The notes beneath the pieces are model-generated. The model saw only the letters and a program-made list of their open reading frames with translations, did no database searches and was not told the origin of the DNA. The translations under genes and the position numbers were made by a program. DNA of 62,798 nt from Candidatus Enterovibrio escicola (lineage in GTDB: Bacteria; Pseudomonadota; Gammaproteobacteria; Enterobacterales; Vibrionaceae), in assembly GCF_002464935.1 (NCBI RefSeq), contig NZ_NBYY01000030.1, positions 1 to 62,798 on the forward strand, given 5' to 3'. Of the stretch, positions 19,992-29,245 are shown in pieces (the first letter of the stretch is position 1; each line of letters starts with the position of its first letter).

Positions 19992-20871
19992 AACCTCAAA
20001 TCTACATAAGCGCTTGCTTATCAAGCTGAGTTATCTTGATGCTCGGCTTCTTTGGTTGAAATGAATACGCGATGAGCCCTGCCAACAAGTTGGCCATAAA
20101 GCTGATGCAACTACGTTGCTGAAAATGCTTAATTTGGGATATATTTTTAGTTGGTCAAAAATGGTTTCAATAATAAATCGTTGCCGGAGTATCAGGCGGT
20201 CCCAAAATTTCATCACTTTGGGTTTCATATTCTTTTTTACACCCGTTATTAGTGTTACTCCCTTAGTCTGCAAGTTCCCGCTCAAATGGATCAGAGATAT
20301 AATCTTTATCTCCGTATAAACACCCAGAAGTTCATCAGATATTTCAGACACAGGCTTTCTATCATCCACGTTAGCCCTTGTCATTTAGACTAAGAGAATG
20401 CTACCTTAGTCATTGATAATTAGGTATAATTTGAAGCCGTAGACCCACCACATCGTTCCTTTTCTTCACTTCTCGGTACCTTTAAAAACCTGATGTCTGA
20501 GAATACTTAGGTTGTGACAAACCTGTAGCTTAGACGAATCAACGAAGGCAATCACTAACGGTGAGTGAGGTAAGAGTAAAATGGAACCAGAAAACCTTAC
20601 ATGAACTTGAGCATTTTCATGTAGCTGACTAATTCAGAAAATTCGTTACTGAAGAGGAGATAAGGCTTGTTTCTTTGTTTGATACCGGAAGAAATTAGGT
20701 ATTTTTCCCATGTATGGAGGAAAATCTGAAAAAGTCGTCGACATCGACGAAAACAGTGTCTAAGTTATTCATTCTCAAATCCTTGTGCAGTCAATAGTTT
20801 ATTTTAAACAATTAGATCTAGACTTTGTCATTTAGTTCAGATCTTATGTGCAGCTCAGGTTTATTACAATG
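19992..20871 (-). mobile_element. IS982 family element, internally deleted
   Basis: Right end AACCTCAAATCTACATAAG at 19992, left end finishing GCAGCTCAGGTT at 20871. The open segment 20031-20384 (leftward) covers the C-terminal part with [26 protein letters not shown]. About 100 bases are missing near 20645, and the 13-base deletion is present near 20550. It is inactive. Confidence 0.8.
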
Positions 20872-21008
20872 TTTAAGTTGGTGAAGCGTTGGCAAATATG
20901 AAAGCGATGAATAAAGTTATAAGACTCGATATGCCTATTCGCCAGCAGATAAATTAAGACTGTAAAAAATTGGGATCAGTGCATTATAAGCCTGATTTAA
21001 TCAACAGC
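20872..21008 (+). mobile_element. IS903-like 3'-end fragment
   Basis: The last codons of the transposase (LANMKAMNKVIRLDMPIRQQIN, stop near 20957) and the right end GATTTAATCAACAGCGCC are present. It joins directly to the IS982 left end, as also happens at 31614. Confidence 0.75.
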
Positions 21009-21031
21009 GCCATATATTACCATTCACAATT

Positions 21032-21790
21032 AGAAAACACCCTCCATCAAGTAAAATACACAACCTAGCGGAGAGTCAGCCAGATTAAAGTACATTCTCC
21101 GTATCCTATTTTGGCTTGGAGATCTGCATGGCTCATCAACAGTTAAATGACAATGACCGATTTTATATTGAGTAACGATTGGTGAAGGTGATTCCTTTAA
21201 CCAGATTTCTCGAATACTTGGCGTAGCTCACTCTACTATCAGTCGAGAAATAAATCACCATATCCCAGATAATTTTCATGGCATATACTGTCATTGCCTT
21301 ATATCAAAACAGGCTAAAGAAACCTGCTACAACACCAAGAACTTGTGTATTTCAGAAAGAACTAAAATGTTCATTCATGAATGTCTCAGCACGCATACGT
21401 CACCCAATATGGTTAGCCAAAAACTGGCTCTAAAGCACGATATACTGCTAAGTTAAAGCACGCTTCCCGGTATATAAAATGACAGGGGTAATGGTAGAAT
21501 TCTCTACAAGGATCTTCCCCATCATGGCACACCCTACAGAATTATAAGGTTATAAATAGATTGCTGAAATCACAGACGCTGATTCCTATTTTTTTAGACC
21601 TTATCGGTCAAGTAATCGGAAGCTGAATCAGCAAACCAAGGGTCTGATAGGGTAATTTTTACCCAAGTAAACTGACCTCAACGAGGTCAGTAATAAGGAA
21701 ATTACCAAGATAGAACATCTGTGCATTTCAGATGACGGAGGGCAATTTAATATCCGTAAAAGTAAGTTTGCACTCGATGTTGATTGGCGA
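21032..21790 (+). mobile_element. IS30 family remnant
   Basis: The left end near 21032 and the start MAHQQLNDNDRFYIE (21128) are followed, past an in-frame stop, by FNQISRILGVAHSTISREI and the block ERTKMFIHECLSTHTSPNMVSQKL. Later parts to 21790 match the copy at 4545-5160. It is broken by several stops and ends 78 bases before aroG. Confidence 0.7.
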
Positions 21791-21867
21791 TAAGTTAGCG
21801 GCACATGTAAGTAGCCTGCATTACTTGGTAGAAACAAAGCAGTCGTGAGTAAAAATAGTAAGGTAAA

Positions 21868-22932
21868 ATGATGAGTATTTATAAAACAGACGACATCCGT
21901 ATTAGAGACATTAAAGAACTTTTGCCACCGGTAGCAATTTTAGAAAAGTTTCCGGCTACATACAGTGCATCTGAGACTGTGTTTAATGCTCGTCAGACTA
22001 TTCACGATATCCTAAACGGTAAAGATGACAGATTGTTAGTTATTATCGGCCCGTGTTCTATACACGATCCAAATGCTGCTATTGAATACGGGAAAAAGCT
22101 TAACGTATTACGTAAAAAACTAAGCGCTCAACTAGAGATCATCATGCGTGTTTATTTTGAAAAACCACGTACAACAGTAGGATGGAAAGGTTTGATTAAT
22201 GATCCGTATATGAACAATAGCTTCAAACTCAATGACGGTCTTCGTATGGGTCGTAAATTACTACTTAATATTACGGATATGGGTTTGCCTACCGCGGGTG
22301 AGTTCTTAGACATGATCACACCGCAGTATATGGCTGACTTAACCAGTTGGGGGGCAATTGGTGCCCGTACTACGGAATCTCAAGTCCATCGCGAGCTGGC
22401 ATCAGGTCTATCTTGTCCAGTAGGTTTCAAAAATGGCACCGACGGTAATACAAAAATTGCTATTGACGCCATTCGGTCTGCGGAGTCACCTCATCATTTT
22501 CTGTCAGTGACGAAACATGGACATTCAGCAATCGTTAAAACTGCAGGCAACAAAGACTGCCATATTATTCTACGTGGTGGCAAAGAGCAGAACTATTCCG
22601 CTAAACATGTATTTGCAGTTTTGGAAGAACTGCATGCAACAAAACTGCGGAAAAAGCTAATGATTGATTGCAGCCATGGAAACAGCTGCAAGGATTATAA
22701 ACGTCAATCTGTCGTGGTGAATGATGTTGCAAATCAGATTGAAGGTGGGAACAACGCGATTTTTGGCGTGATGATTGAAAGCCATCTGGTAGAAGGTCGT
22801 CAAGATTTAGTTAATGGCAAAGCGCTTGTTTACGGTCAAAGTATAACTGATGCATGCCTTGGTTGGGAAGATACCAAGAAGGTATTGCAGCGCCTGACTG
22901 ATGCTGTTCGTGAGCGTCGCGCATCAAAATAA
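21868..22932 (+). CDS. aroG: 3-deoxy-7-phosphoheptulonate synthase (DAHP synthase, AroG type)
   Basis: This enzyme condenses PEP and erythrose 4-phosphate, the first step of the shikimate pathway. The 354-residue protein is close to E. coli AroG throughout: RIRDIKELLPPVAILEKFPAT, the metal-ligand motif IIGPCSIHDP, MRVYFEKPRTTVGWKGLIND, AGEFLDMITPQY, WGAIGARTTESQ, CPVGFKNGTDG and VMIESHLVEG. The final catalytic/metal aspartate is in YGQSITDACLGWED. The AroG-like N-terminal effector region suggests phenylalanine feedback control, but isozyme specificity cannot be settled by eye. In the usual MIDFSHANS segment this copy has MIDCSHGNSC. The start may be 21868 or the second ATG at 21871; AAGG at about 21859 fits either. 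The gene is intact. Confidence 0.93.
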   Translation: MMSIYKTDDIRIRDIKELLPPVAILEKFPATYSASETVFNARQTIHDILNGKDDRLLVIIGPCSIHDPNAAIEYGKKLNVLRKKLSAQLEIIMRVYFEKPRTTVGWKGLINDPYMNNSFKLNDGLRMGRKLLLNITDMGLPTAGEFLDMITPQYMADLTSWGAIGARTTESQVHRELASGLSCPVGFKNGTDGNTKIAIDAIRSAESPHHFLSVTKHGHSAIVKTAGNKDCHIILRGGKEQNYSAKHVFAVLEELHATKLRKKLMIDCSHGNSCKDYKRQSVVVNDVANQIEGGNNAIFGVMIESHLVEGRQDLVNGKALVYGQSITDACLGWEDTKKVLQRLTDAVRERRASK

Positions 22933-23017
22933 CGATACCATTTTAATTCTTATACTGTCTCTTATCAGAGAAAACATCTTGGATACCTCGTCATTTCATC
23001 GTTCATTTTTTATACTT

Positions 23018-23259
23018 AACCTAGGCGGCGTATAAGAAATGAATTAGGTACCCAAGTCGTGATCTGATCGTTTAAGTCGAACTATTCGTTGCATAAGAAT
23101 CTTCGGATAAACAATTCAGACGTTGTTTTCACTGATGTCTATCAAACTTTATTTCCTCCTTGGAAAAAATCCCGGATTTCATGTTCCAAAACAAAAAATA
23201 AACCTTTTCGCCTTGCATTCAGTGAAATAATGACAATTATTATATCTTCTCATCAATCT
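23018..23259 (+). mobile_element. IS982 5' fragment
   Basis: A degraded left end near 23018 and the transposase start (INNSDVVFTDVYQTLFPPWKKS) run to FRLAFSEIMTIIISSHQS, where the copy is cut by the inserted IS982 beginning at 23260. Confidence 0.75.
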
Positions 23260-24233
23260 AACCTCAGATCTGCATAAGCGCTTGCTTATCAAGCCGAGTT
23301 ATCTTGATGCTCGGCTTCTTTGGTTGAAATGAATACGCGATGAGCCATACCAACAAGTTGGCCATAAAGCTGATGCAACTACGTTGCTGAAAATGCTTGA
23401 TTTGGGATATATTTTTAGTTGGTCAAAAACGGTTTCAATAATAAAGCGTTTCCGGAGTATCAGGCGATCCCAAAGTTTCATCATGTTGGGTTTCATATTC
23501 TTTTTTACACCCGTTATTAGTGTCACTCCCTTATTTGCAAGTTCCCACTACAATAGATCAGATATATAACCTTTATCTCCGTATAAACACCACAAAGCTC
23601 GTCAGACATTTCAGATACAGGCTTTCTATCATCCACGTTAACCGTTGTCACTCAGACTGAGATAATGCCACCTTGGTCATTGATAATAAGGTGTAATTTG
23701 AAGCCGTAGAACCACCACATCGTTCCTTTTCCTCGCTTCGCGGTACCTTTAAAAACTTGATGTCTGAAAATACGTAGATTGTAACAAACCTGTAGTTTGG
23801 ATGAATCAACGAAGGCAATCCCTATCGGCCTTGCCTGACGGTGAGTGTGGTAATAGAAAAGAGAAACCAGAACACCTTGCATGAGCCTGAGCATTTTCAT
23901 ATAACTGACTAATTCAGAAAATTCAGTGGTGAAATAGCAGAAAACAAAGTGGATGTAATAAGTTTTAAAGTCTAGATACCCAGATTGATGGATAGATATC
24001 CCTATAGTCATCACTTCGCTAACTAAGAGACGATAAAGTTTGTTTCTTTGTTTGATATCGGAAAGAATGAGGTGTTTTTCCCATGTATGGAGGAAAATCT
24101 AGAGAAGTCGTCAACATCGACGAAAACAGCGTCTAAGTTATTCATACTCAAGTACTTATGCGGTCGATAGTTTTTTTCAACGATCAAATCTTGACTTGGG
24201 CATTTAGTTCATTTCTTGAGCGCAGCTCAGGTT
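23260..24233 (-). mobile_element. IS982 family element, full length
   Basis: This 974-base copy has the right end AACCTCAGATCTGCATAAG at 23260 and the left end finishing GCGCAGCTCAGGTT at 24233. It retains the 13 bases that other copies lack, giving an uninterrupted middle segment leftward 24014-23652 (HQSGYLDFKTYYIHF, THRQARPIGIAFVDSSKLQVC, GTAKRGKGTMWWFYGFKLHL). The start region and the C-terminal segment (23299-23526) are in other frames, so it is still inactive. It is nearly identical to the copy at 30640-31614 and ends two bases before the tmcA stop codon. Confidence 0.85.
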
Positions 24234-24235
24234 AG

Positions 24236-26299
24236 TTATTGGCAATAATGTTGGGAAATCCAATCTCGAATCATCATTTCCGTATCCCTACGTCCCTGAC
24301 AACCATACTGTCGAGCTACTTTTTCCCAGCCTTGTCGTTGTAACAAGCGCTTCACTAATAGCAGGCACTCAAGGTCGTATGTATACTCTCTATCTCTATT
24401 CATTAGCCAATGTTTAAACCAAATAACGAGACTACCAACAACCAGATCATACCCCAACACCCCGTGTGCAAATAACTCAACTTGTCGACGTTCAGGTTTT
24501 AACAGCAGCAACGCATCAGCATCCATATTCGTGAATAACATAGCAACGAGACAGGCATCCATATTTTCAAACTGTTCTGATACTTGATATAGGAAATTCG
24601 TTGAAAATAACGTAAATATATCATCAAGCCAATGAGGTGCATGGATGAGATATTTCACTAATTGAAGTGAATAGGTACCACTCGCAGCATTTCTCTGGAC
24701 GCCCATGCGAGCTGGACGATAACCTTTAGATAACCAAAACCGCAAAAGTACTGGCGTTGCACCAAAGCTCGTACCAACCATAAATGTTCCACATGCCTTA
24801 GCTATACGTTCTAACGCGGAGATTAAGGCAGATCCTGCGCCTTGTTGTTGACACTGTTTCAACACCGCGACACGAGAAATTCGTAACAGAGGTGATGACA
24901 GAACCTCAACAATTCCTGTGTGGAAAGCTAAACTTTGCAAAAGCAAATGCCCTCGTATACGCCTTTTTCCCATCACCACATCAGAAGCCAACGCCATATC
25001 ATCTCCCCCTTCTTGTTTAGCCAAGAGAGCACCTACCAATATCTTCCCAGAATACGCGCCTAATATGCTCATAGAATCGTCATCAAGTAACGGCATCAAA
25101 TCGTTAGGCGATGTTTGATAGTGCGTCGAGACAAGAATTCCGAATAACTGACGCAGTAACACTTCATCTTGAATAAGAACATCTTGGTCTATAATACGTA
25201 TATCAATGTCATTGCAACCTGAAGGAAAAGTAGGCTCCACATCAAACAGAAACGCATCAAATAACCAATTTTCAAGGGGATCTCCTTCCTCCCAACGTAC
25301 TGGATGAACAAGCTTTATTTCTTTCCAGCCTTTGGTTTTTTCATTCAGTAGAGTACGAAATAGGGTACTGAATGCACGCCCAGTTCCCTCGTAGCCATGT
25401 TCAGTTGAGGAGAAACAAATACGGCTATACTTCACGACCATACGATCCAACATTGGCATTGGTATCGCGGCGGCTTCATCGACAAGCAATAAATCACATT
25501 TTGGTAGCTCTCGTAATAACGCATCAGGTGCTACAAATTGGAGCACACTATCATTATTAAAGACCAGCCGATACTTGTTTTCACGTCGGCAAGGAACGTT
25601 AGCGGCAGCATGCTTAAACACAGTCTCAACATTTGAGATTGTTGGCGACGTCACCAATATCCTTTTCTTACCTGACTGTAGAATTGATTGCGCCACCATC
25701 CCCATCGCAGCCGACTTACCACGACCACGATCCGCAATTAACAAAACAGGTCGACGTCGATGTCCACTAAACACATGCTCCACTGCGGCAATCGCTTGTG
25801 ATTGACATAAGGTAATACCAGCAGATTTTGTTGAGGTTAGGACATTCTTACTACGGATTGTTTCCTCGGTAGAATATCGACAGAATTCTGGTAAATGAAC
25901 ATCACCATCTTCGTTGATATATGCGGTGCTCGGGTGACGGAAAAATCGCATAAACCGCTGATAAAATCGGCTTGGACAAAGAGAAAGATCAGTACCAAGG
26001 ATAAAGAACAACAAAGCCCCTCCCCTAACACATCCCACTAGTGCACAGAGTTTTTCAACATCCATCCCTTGTCGGATATCAAGCGCAAGCGATCCCGTTT
26101 CTTGACCAAGAAACTTCTTTACCTGCCACCATGGCAACGCATCAGAAAGGGTATTGCTCACCAGTGTCACGTTATTGCAGCAATTAATTAATAACAAGGA
26201 AAAATCAATGCTGCCTTCTATAAATACTGGGAAGCGGATATGATATTGTGTTGCTGTATTCTGCAGCGTATTGAGGAAAGAGTTGGGAGTCATAGTCAT
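24236..26299 (-). CDS. tmcA: tRNA(Met) cytidine acetyltransferase
   Basis: TmcA makes N4-acetylcytidine at the wobble base of elongator tRNA-Met, using acetyl-CoA and ATP, and so prevents misreading of isoleucine codons. The 687-residue protein has an N-terminal DUF1726 region (1-115), a helicase-like module with Walker A ADRGRGKS (about residues 189-196) and Walker B LLLVDEAAAIP (about 271-281), a GNAT module with VLKQCQQQGAGSAL and GTSFGATPVLLRFWLSKGY, and a C-terminal tRNA-binding tail. ATG at 26299 is chosen because AGG lies eight bases upstream; a TTG two codons earlier and another ATG two codons later are alternatives. It lies downstream of parB on the same strand with a 70-base gap. 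The stop is two bases from an IS982 end. The protein appears intact. Confidence 0.9.
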   Translation of the reverse strand: MTMTPNSFLNTLQNTATQYHIRFPVFIEGSIDFSLLLINCCNNVTLVSNTLSDALPWWQVKKFLGQETGSLALDIRQGMDVEKLCALVGCVRGGALLFFILGTDLSLCPSRFYQRFMRFFRHPSTAYINEDGDVHLPEFCRYSTEETIRSKNVLTSTKSAGITLCQSQAIAAVEHVFSGHRRRPVLLIADRGRGKSAAMGMVAQSILQSGKKRILVTSPTISNVETVFKHAAANVPCRRENKYRLVFNNDSVLQFVAPDALLRELPKCDLLLVDEAAAIPMPMLDRMVVKYSRICFSSTEHGYEGTGRAFSTLFRTLLNEKTKGWKEIKLVHPVRWEEGDPLENWLFDAFLFDVEPTFPSGCNDIDIRIIDQDVLIQDEVLLRQLFGILVSTHYQTSPNDLMPLLDDDSMSILGAYSGKILVGALLAKQEGGDDMALASDVVMGKRRIRGHLLLQSLAFHTGIVEVLSSPLLRISRVAVLKQCQQQGAGSALISALERIAKACGTFMVGTSFGATPVLLRFWLSKGYRPARMGVQRNAASGTYSLQLVKYLIHAPHWLDDIFTLFSTNFLYQVSEQFENMDACLVAMLFTNMDADALLLLKPERRQVELFAHGVLGYDLVVGSLVIWFKHWLMNRDREYTYDLECLLLVKRLLQRQGWEKVARQYGCQGRRDTEMMIRDWISQHYCQ

Positions 26300-26369
26300 T
26301 ACCAATACCTGTTATCTATCACTTACATTATGCCGGATTTATGATTAACAAGAAAACTGTAAAAAATAT

Positions 26370-27335
26370 TTATGCAAGTTGTGCTTGAATAAAATCTAAG
26401 ATTGCTTGAACATCTACATCACTCACTTTCTTCAAGTTAATCGATAGATAATCGCCTTTATGACGATAGTTAGCGCGACCTTTCACAAGATCTACCGCTG
26501 ACGTGGTATGTTCTACTGGTGACTTCAGTGAAGCATGCCACTGTTCAATATTAATTGTGACTTTGCGAGTGATCCTGCTAACTCCCTGTAAATCTACGGT
26601 TTCCCACAGAGGTTCTTGTTCTAACTTAGTAAAAAGTTGGGATTTCTCATCATCCGATAACGAAAAGAAAAGACGATGCAGCTTCACAATAGTCGGACGA
26701 CCAAGTTCATCTACGCTTGGATAAGCCTGTAACAATTGTAATGGTAATGCCGCCGCTTTCAAGGCTCCGCTGACCAAGGCTTCACTACATAAACAGACTT
26801 TTGCAAGTTCTTTTTGGTCGAGTACTTCTTTACGATGAAGCATCGCTTGCATTTCTTTTCCACGTTCAAACAACGACAACGGTTTATGTGCATTGGCGAC
26901 GTCAGATAGGAATTTAGCATGCTTGCTATTGATACCACTAGCAACGTAAATAAGAAAATCTTTCTTGGTAAAAATACAGGCCATACGACGGCGACTACCA
27001 TCGAGGACTTCTATCTTGTCACCATCAACCCAGCGGCCAACTGCTGGATATTGTTGACCGTGTTCTCTGAACGTCACCAATATATCTGACAGTGCGAATT
27101 CATTGAGGAACGATTGCTCTCGGGCGTTTTCAATAAACACTGACGTTCGAGACACCACTTCTCCTGCAGATACGCAGATCAATTGGAACTCAACGGTCTG
27201 CTCACCTGCCACAGCAAGTTCGATAACGGCAGCTTTTTCAGACACAGCTTTCTGCGCCTCCAGCACTGTTGTAGCTCGACGCTTGTCTGCTTTTCCAAAC
27301 AAAAGCGCATTTAGTTCAGAGGTTTTAATAGCCAT
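26370..27335 (-). CDS. parB2: chromosome II partition protein ParB2
   Basis: ParB2 is the centromere-binding protein of the second chromosome; it loads at parS2 sites and activates the ATPase of ParA2. The 321-residue protein begins MAIKTSELNALLFGKADKRR and resembles plasmid-type (P1-like) ParB rather than chromosomal Spo0J. A central ParB-fold motif is GRWVDGDKIEVLDGSRRRMACI, followed by a helix-turn-helix region LDQKELAKVCLCSEALVSGALKAA, and the C-terminus is a dimerisation domain (VDVQAILDFIQAQL). The CTP-binding GxxRxxA pattern appears as GSRRRMA. The start is three bases after the parA stop, so the two genes form an operon with parA first. A candidate parS2 site is at 8683-8697. Confidence 0.88.
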   Translation of the reverse strand: MAIKTSELNALLFGKADKRRATTVLEAQKAVSEKAAVIELAVAGEQTVEFQLICVSAGEVVSRTSVFIENAREQSFLNEFALSDILVTFREHGQQYPAVGRWVDGDKIEVLDGSRRRMACIFTKKDFLIYVASGINSKHAKFLSDVANAHKPLSLFERGKEMQAMLHRKEVLDQKELAKVCLCSEALVSGALKAAALPLQLLQAYPSVDELGRPTIVKLHRLFFSLSDDEKSQLFTKLEQEPLWETVDLQGVSRITRKVTINIEQWHASLKSPVEHTTSAVDLVKGRANYRHKGDYLSINLKKVSDVDVQAILDFIQAQLA

Positions 27336-27338
27336 TTA

Positions 27339-28547
27339 TCACTCCTGATTGAGTTGCAACCAATGACTGTGAAGTACTCGCTCAAGTTCCAGTCCTGCAC
27401 GGTAAACGGCTTCTTGTGCGGTAGATAGGGTTTTTTTTCCCCCTTCAAAGTCTTGTGAAGTTAGATCAAATACAGTGCTATAAGTATCGGCACAGGTTTC
27501 AAACGCGCGGCTACGAGGAATTGTAGCCATCATAACCTGATCGCTAAGCAGATAGTTCATTTCTGTTAATACTGAGATTTGCTTTTTGTTATCATCTTCG
27601 AACATGGTTGGAAGCATGCGTACAAATTCAAGGCCAGACCAATTCTCCGGAAACATCTTATAAACGGTCGGTAAGTGCTGGAAAAAATTTACCGTCGATG
27701 TCCAATCTAAACGTTTTGCAGCGCACGGAATGATCAATGCATTTGATGCATACATAGCATTCCACACGAGAGGATCAATGTGAGGTCCGGTATCAATCAT
27801 AATGATATCGAATTCACTGGAAATAATATCTATAACTTTATTTTTCAGTAATTTAACTAGATTCAACGACCCGTTGATAGCCATATTTTGCCACGCTTCC
27901 GCATTGAACATTGCATCTTCTGGAAAGGCAGCTATGGTTTTCAAATTTGGATATTGTGTCGGTAAAAGTACATTCCTCAGCATAAACTCTTTGTCAGCTT
28001 TTTGTGGTGTATTTTCAAGCATCACATCAACCGCTGAATATATCCCTTCTTGTTCAGTGACACTGATTAGTGGATTCAGAAAAAGACGCAACGATCCTTG
28101 AGGATCAAGGTCAATCAAGCAGATTCGATAGCGCTTTTCAATGTTTAATGCTAAGCAAGCGGCTAAATGCACTACACTCATCGATTTACCAGTCCCTCCT
28201 TTCTGATTCTGTATGTTGATAACCCAAGACTTATACTTTGTGGCTTTACCCTCATGAAACGCAGGCATTCGCGCGTGTTCCATAATCTGGTGAGCTTCTT
28301 CCAACGTAATGGAATAATGGTTTGCATTGTTCTTTGTGAATTGATGGCCAACTTTTTCCATACGACCAATCGCTTCGTCAAGTTTGCGGCGTGTTAAACC
28401 TGAACGTATTTCCATCAGTGCTTTTGACATTGGAGGAAACAATTGGTCATGACGTTCTTCCATCACGATCTCAATACGGTCTGATTGAACTTGTTTCGTT
28501 TGCTTTGCAATAGACAGCAGGTTTTGTATCGTCTTATTCCTATTCAT
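27339..28547 (-). CDS. parA2: chromosome II partition ATPase ParA2
   Basis: ParA2 is a DNA-bound Walker-type ATPase that, with ParB2, positions the chromosome II origin. The 402-residue protein has a long N-terminal DNA-binding extension (1-105, with SGLTRRKLDEAIGRMEKVGHQF), as in type Ia plasmid ParA proteins that also repress their own operon. The deviant Walker A is QKGGTGKSMS (about 114-123), followed by ICLIDLDPQGSLRLFLNP, IIMIDTGPHIDPLVWNAMYAS, IPCAAKRLDW and FETCADTYSTVFD. It seems complete. A likely promoter and an inverted repeat that may be the ParA operator lie 34-71 bases upstream. In vibrios the next elements should be rctA and the origin; here they are separated by over 6 kb of IS remnants. 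Confidence 0.9.
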   Translation of the reverse strand: MNRNKTIQNLLSIAKQTKQVQSDRIEIVMEERHDQLFPPMSKALMEIRSGLTRRKLDEAIGRMEKVGHQFTKNNANHYSITLEEAHQIMEHARMPAFHEGKATKYKSWVINIQNQKGGTGKSMSVVHLAACLALNIEKRYRICLIDLDPQGSLRLFLNPLISVTEQEGIYSAVDVMLENTPQKADKEFMLRNVLLPTQYPNLKTIAAFPEDAMFNAEAWQNMAINGSLNLVKLLKNKVIDIISSEFDIIMIDTGPHIDPLVWNAMYASNALIIPCAAKRLDWTSTVNFFQHLPTVYKMFPENWSGLEFVRMLPTMFEDDNKKQISVLTEMNYLLSDQVMMATIPRSRAFETCADTYSTVFDLTSQDFEGGKKTLSTAQEAVYRAGLELERVLHSHWLQLNQE

Positions 28548-28580
28548 ATTTCTTTTCGCAACAAAAGAGAATCAAGGCAC

Positions 28581-28618
28581 ACTGTACAGCATTTAGAATA
28601 TTGTTCAATAAAATGCTG
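28581..28618 (-). promoter_or_regulatory. candidate parA2 promoter and operator
   Basis: Read leftward there is a -35 like TTGAAC (28608-28603), a 16-base spacer and a -10 like TACAGT (28586-28581). An exact inverted repeat, CAGCATTT at 28587-28594 and AAATGCTG at 28611-28618, encloses the -35 region. Type Ia ParA proteins bind inverted repeats over their own promoter, so autorepression is a reasonable inference. Confidence 0.45.
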
Positions 28619-28657
28619 AAATAATGGTAAATAATGAGTATTTAGATCACTTTATGA

Positions 28658-28860
28658 CCCGTCAAGGCGTTGTTTCCCAACTATCTGAACTAATTACAAT
28701 TCCTATGATCAGATCATCATGAAGTTAAGAGAAAGGTGATGATGGGAAAGGCTAAGCACAAGATCAGCAATTAAAAACAATATAATCAACCAGAGAAATT
28801 AAGCTAACTTCTGCAGCAATAACCTCATGAGTAGACACATCAACGGCAAGATGCCGTGTG
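28658..28860 (+). mobile_element. IS903-like fragment, rearranged
   Basis: The left end GGCGTTGTTTCCCAACTATCTG and the start of the transposase (MMGKAKHKISN) are followed after about 28800 by an inverted internal piece of the same element (TGTTGATGTGTCTACTCATG in reverse). The two parts are joined in opposite orientation, so this is a rearranged scar. Confidence 0.65.
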
Positions 28861-29245
28861 TTCCTCATCAATATTATTGACAGTTTGTAGTCTGTTTATT
28901 TTTGCATAAGCAGCTATGCAGATAGTGAAAATGGCAGAGGTTCTTTTCTTCGGAAGGATGATCAAGTTACCGTTATTGCAACACGTAGAATATACGATTA
29001 AATTAAATCAAATTAAAACAGTTAGATAGGTGATTTTAATTCGAAAAATAACGATATTTTGTACAAAATTATTTTAATAAATGGAAGTATGTATGTTGAA
29101 ACCTTGCACATTTTCCTTATCGAAATTACATTGACCGTAGTTTAGCCTCTTCTTGATCATCATTCCTATGTTATTTTATATCTTACTCATCTAAAAGTAA
29201 GGTGAGGACATATGTGCTTAATTCCTACCCAGCGCTTTAAATCTA
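28861..29245. other. AT-rich gap without a recognised gene
   Basis: No coding frame or IS end was recognised. It lies where rctA-type origin-flanking sequence would be expected between parA2 and the origin, but no iteron or GATC cluster was seen. Confidence 0.3.
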
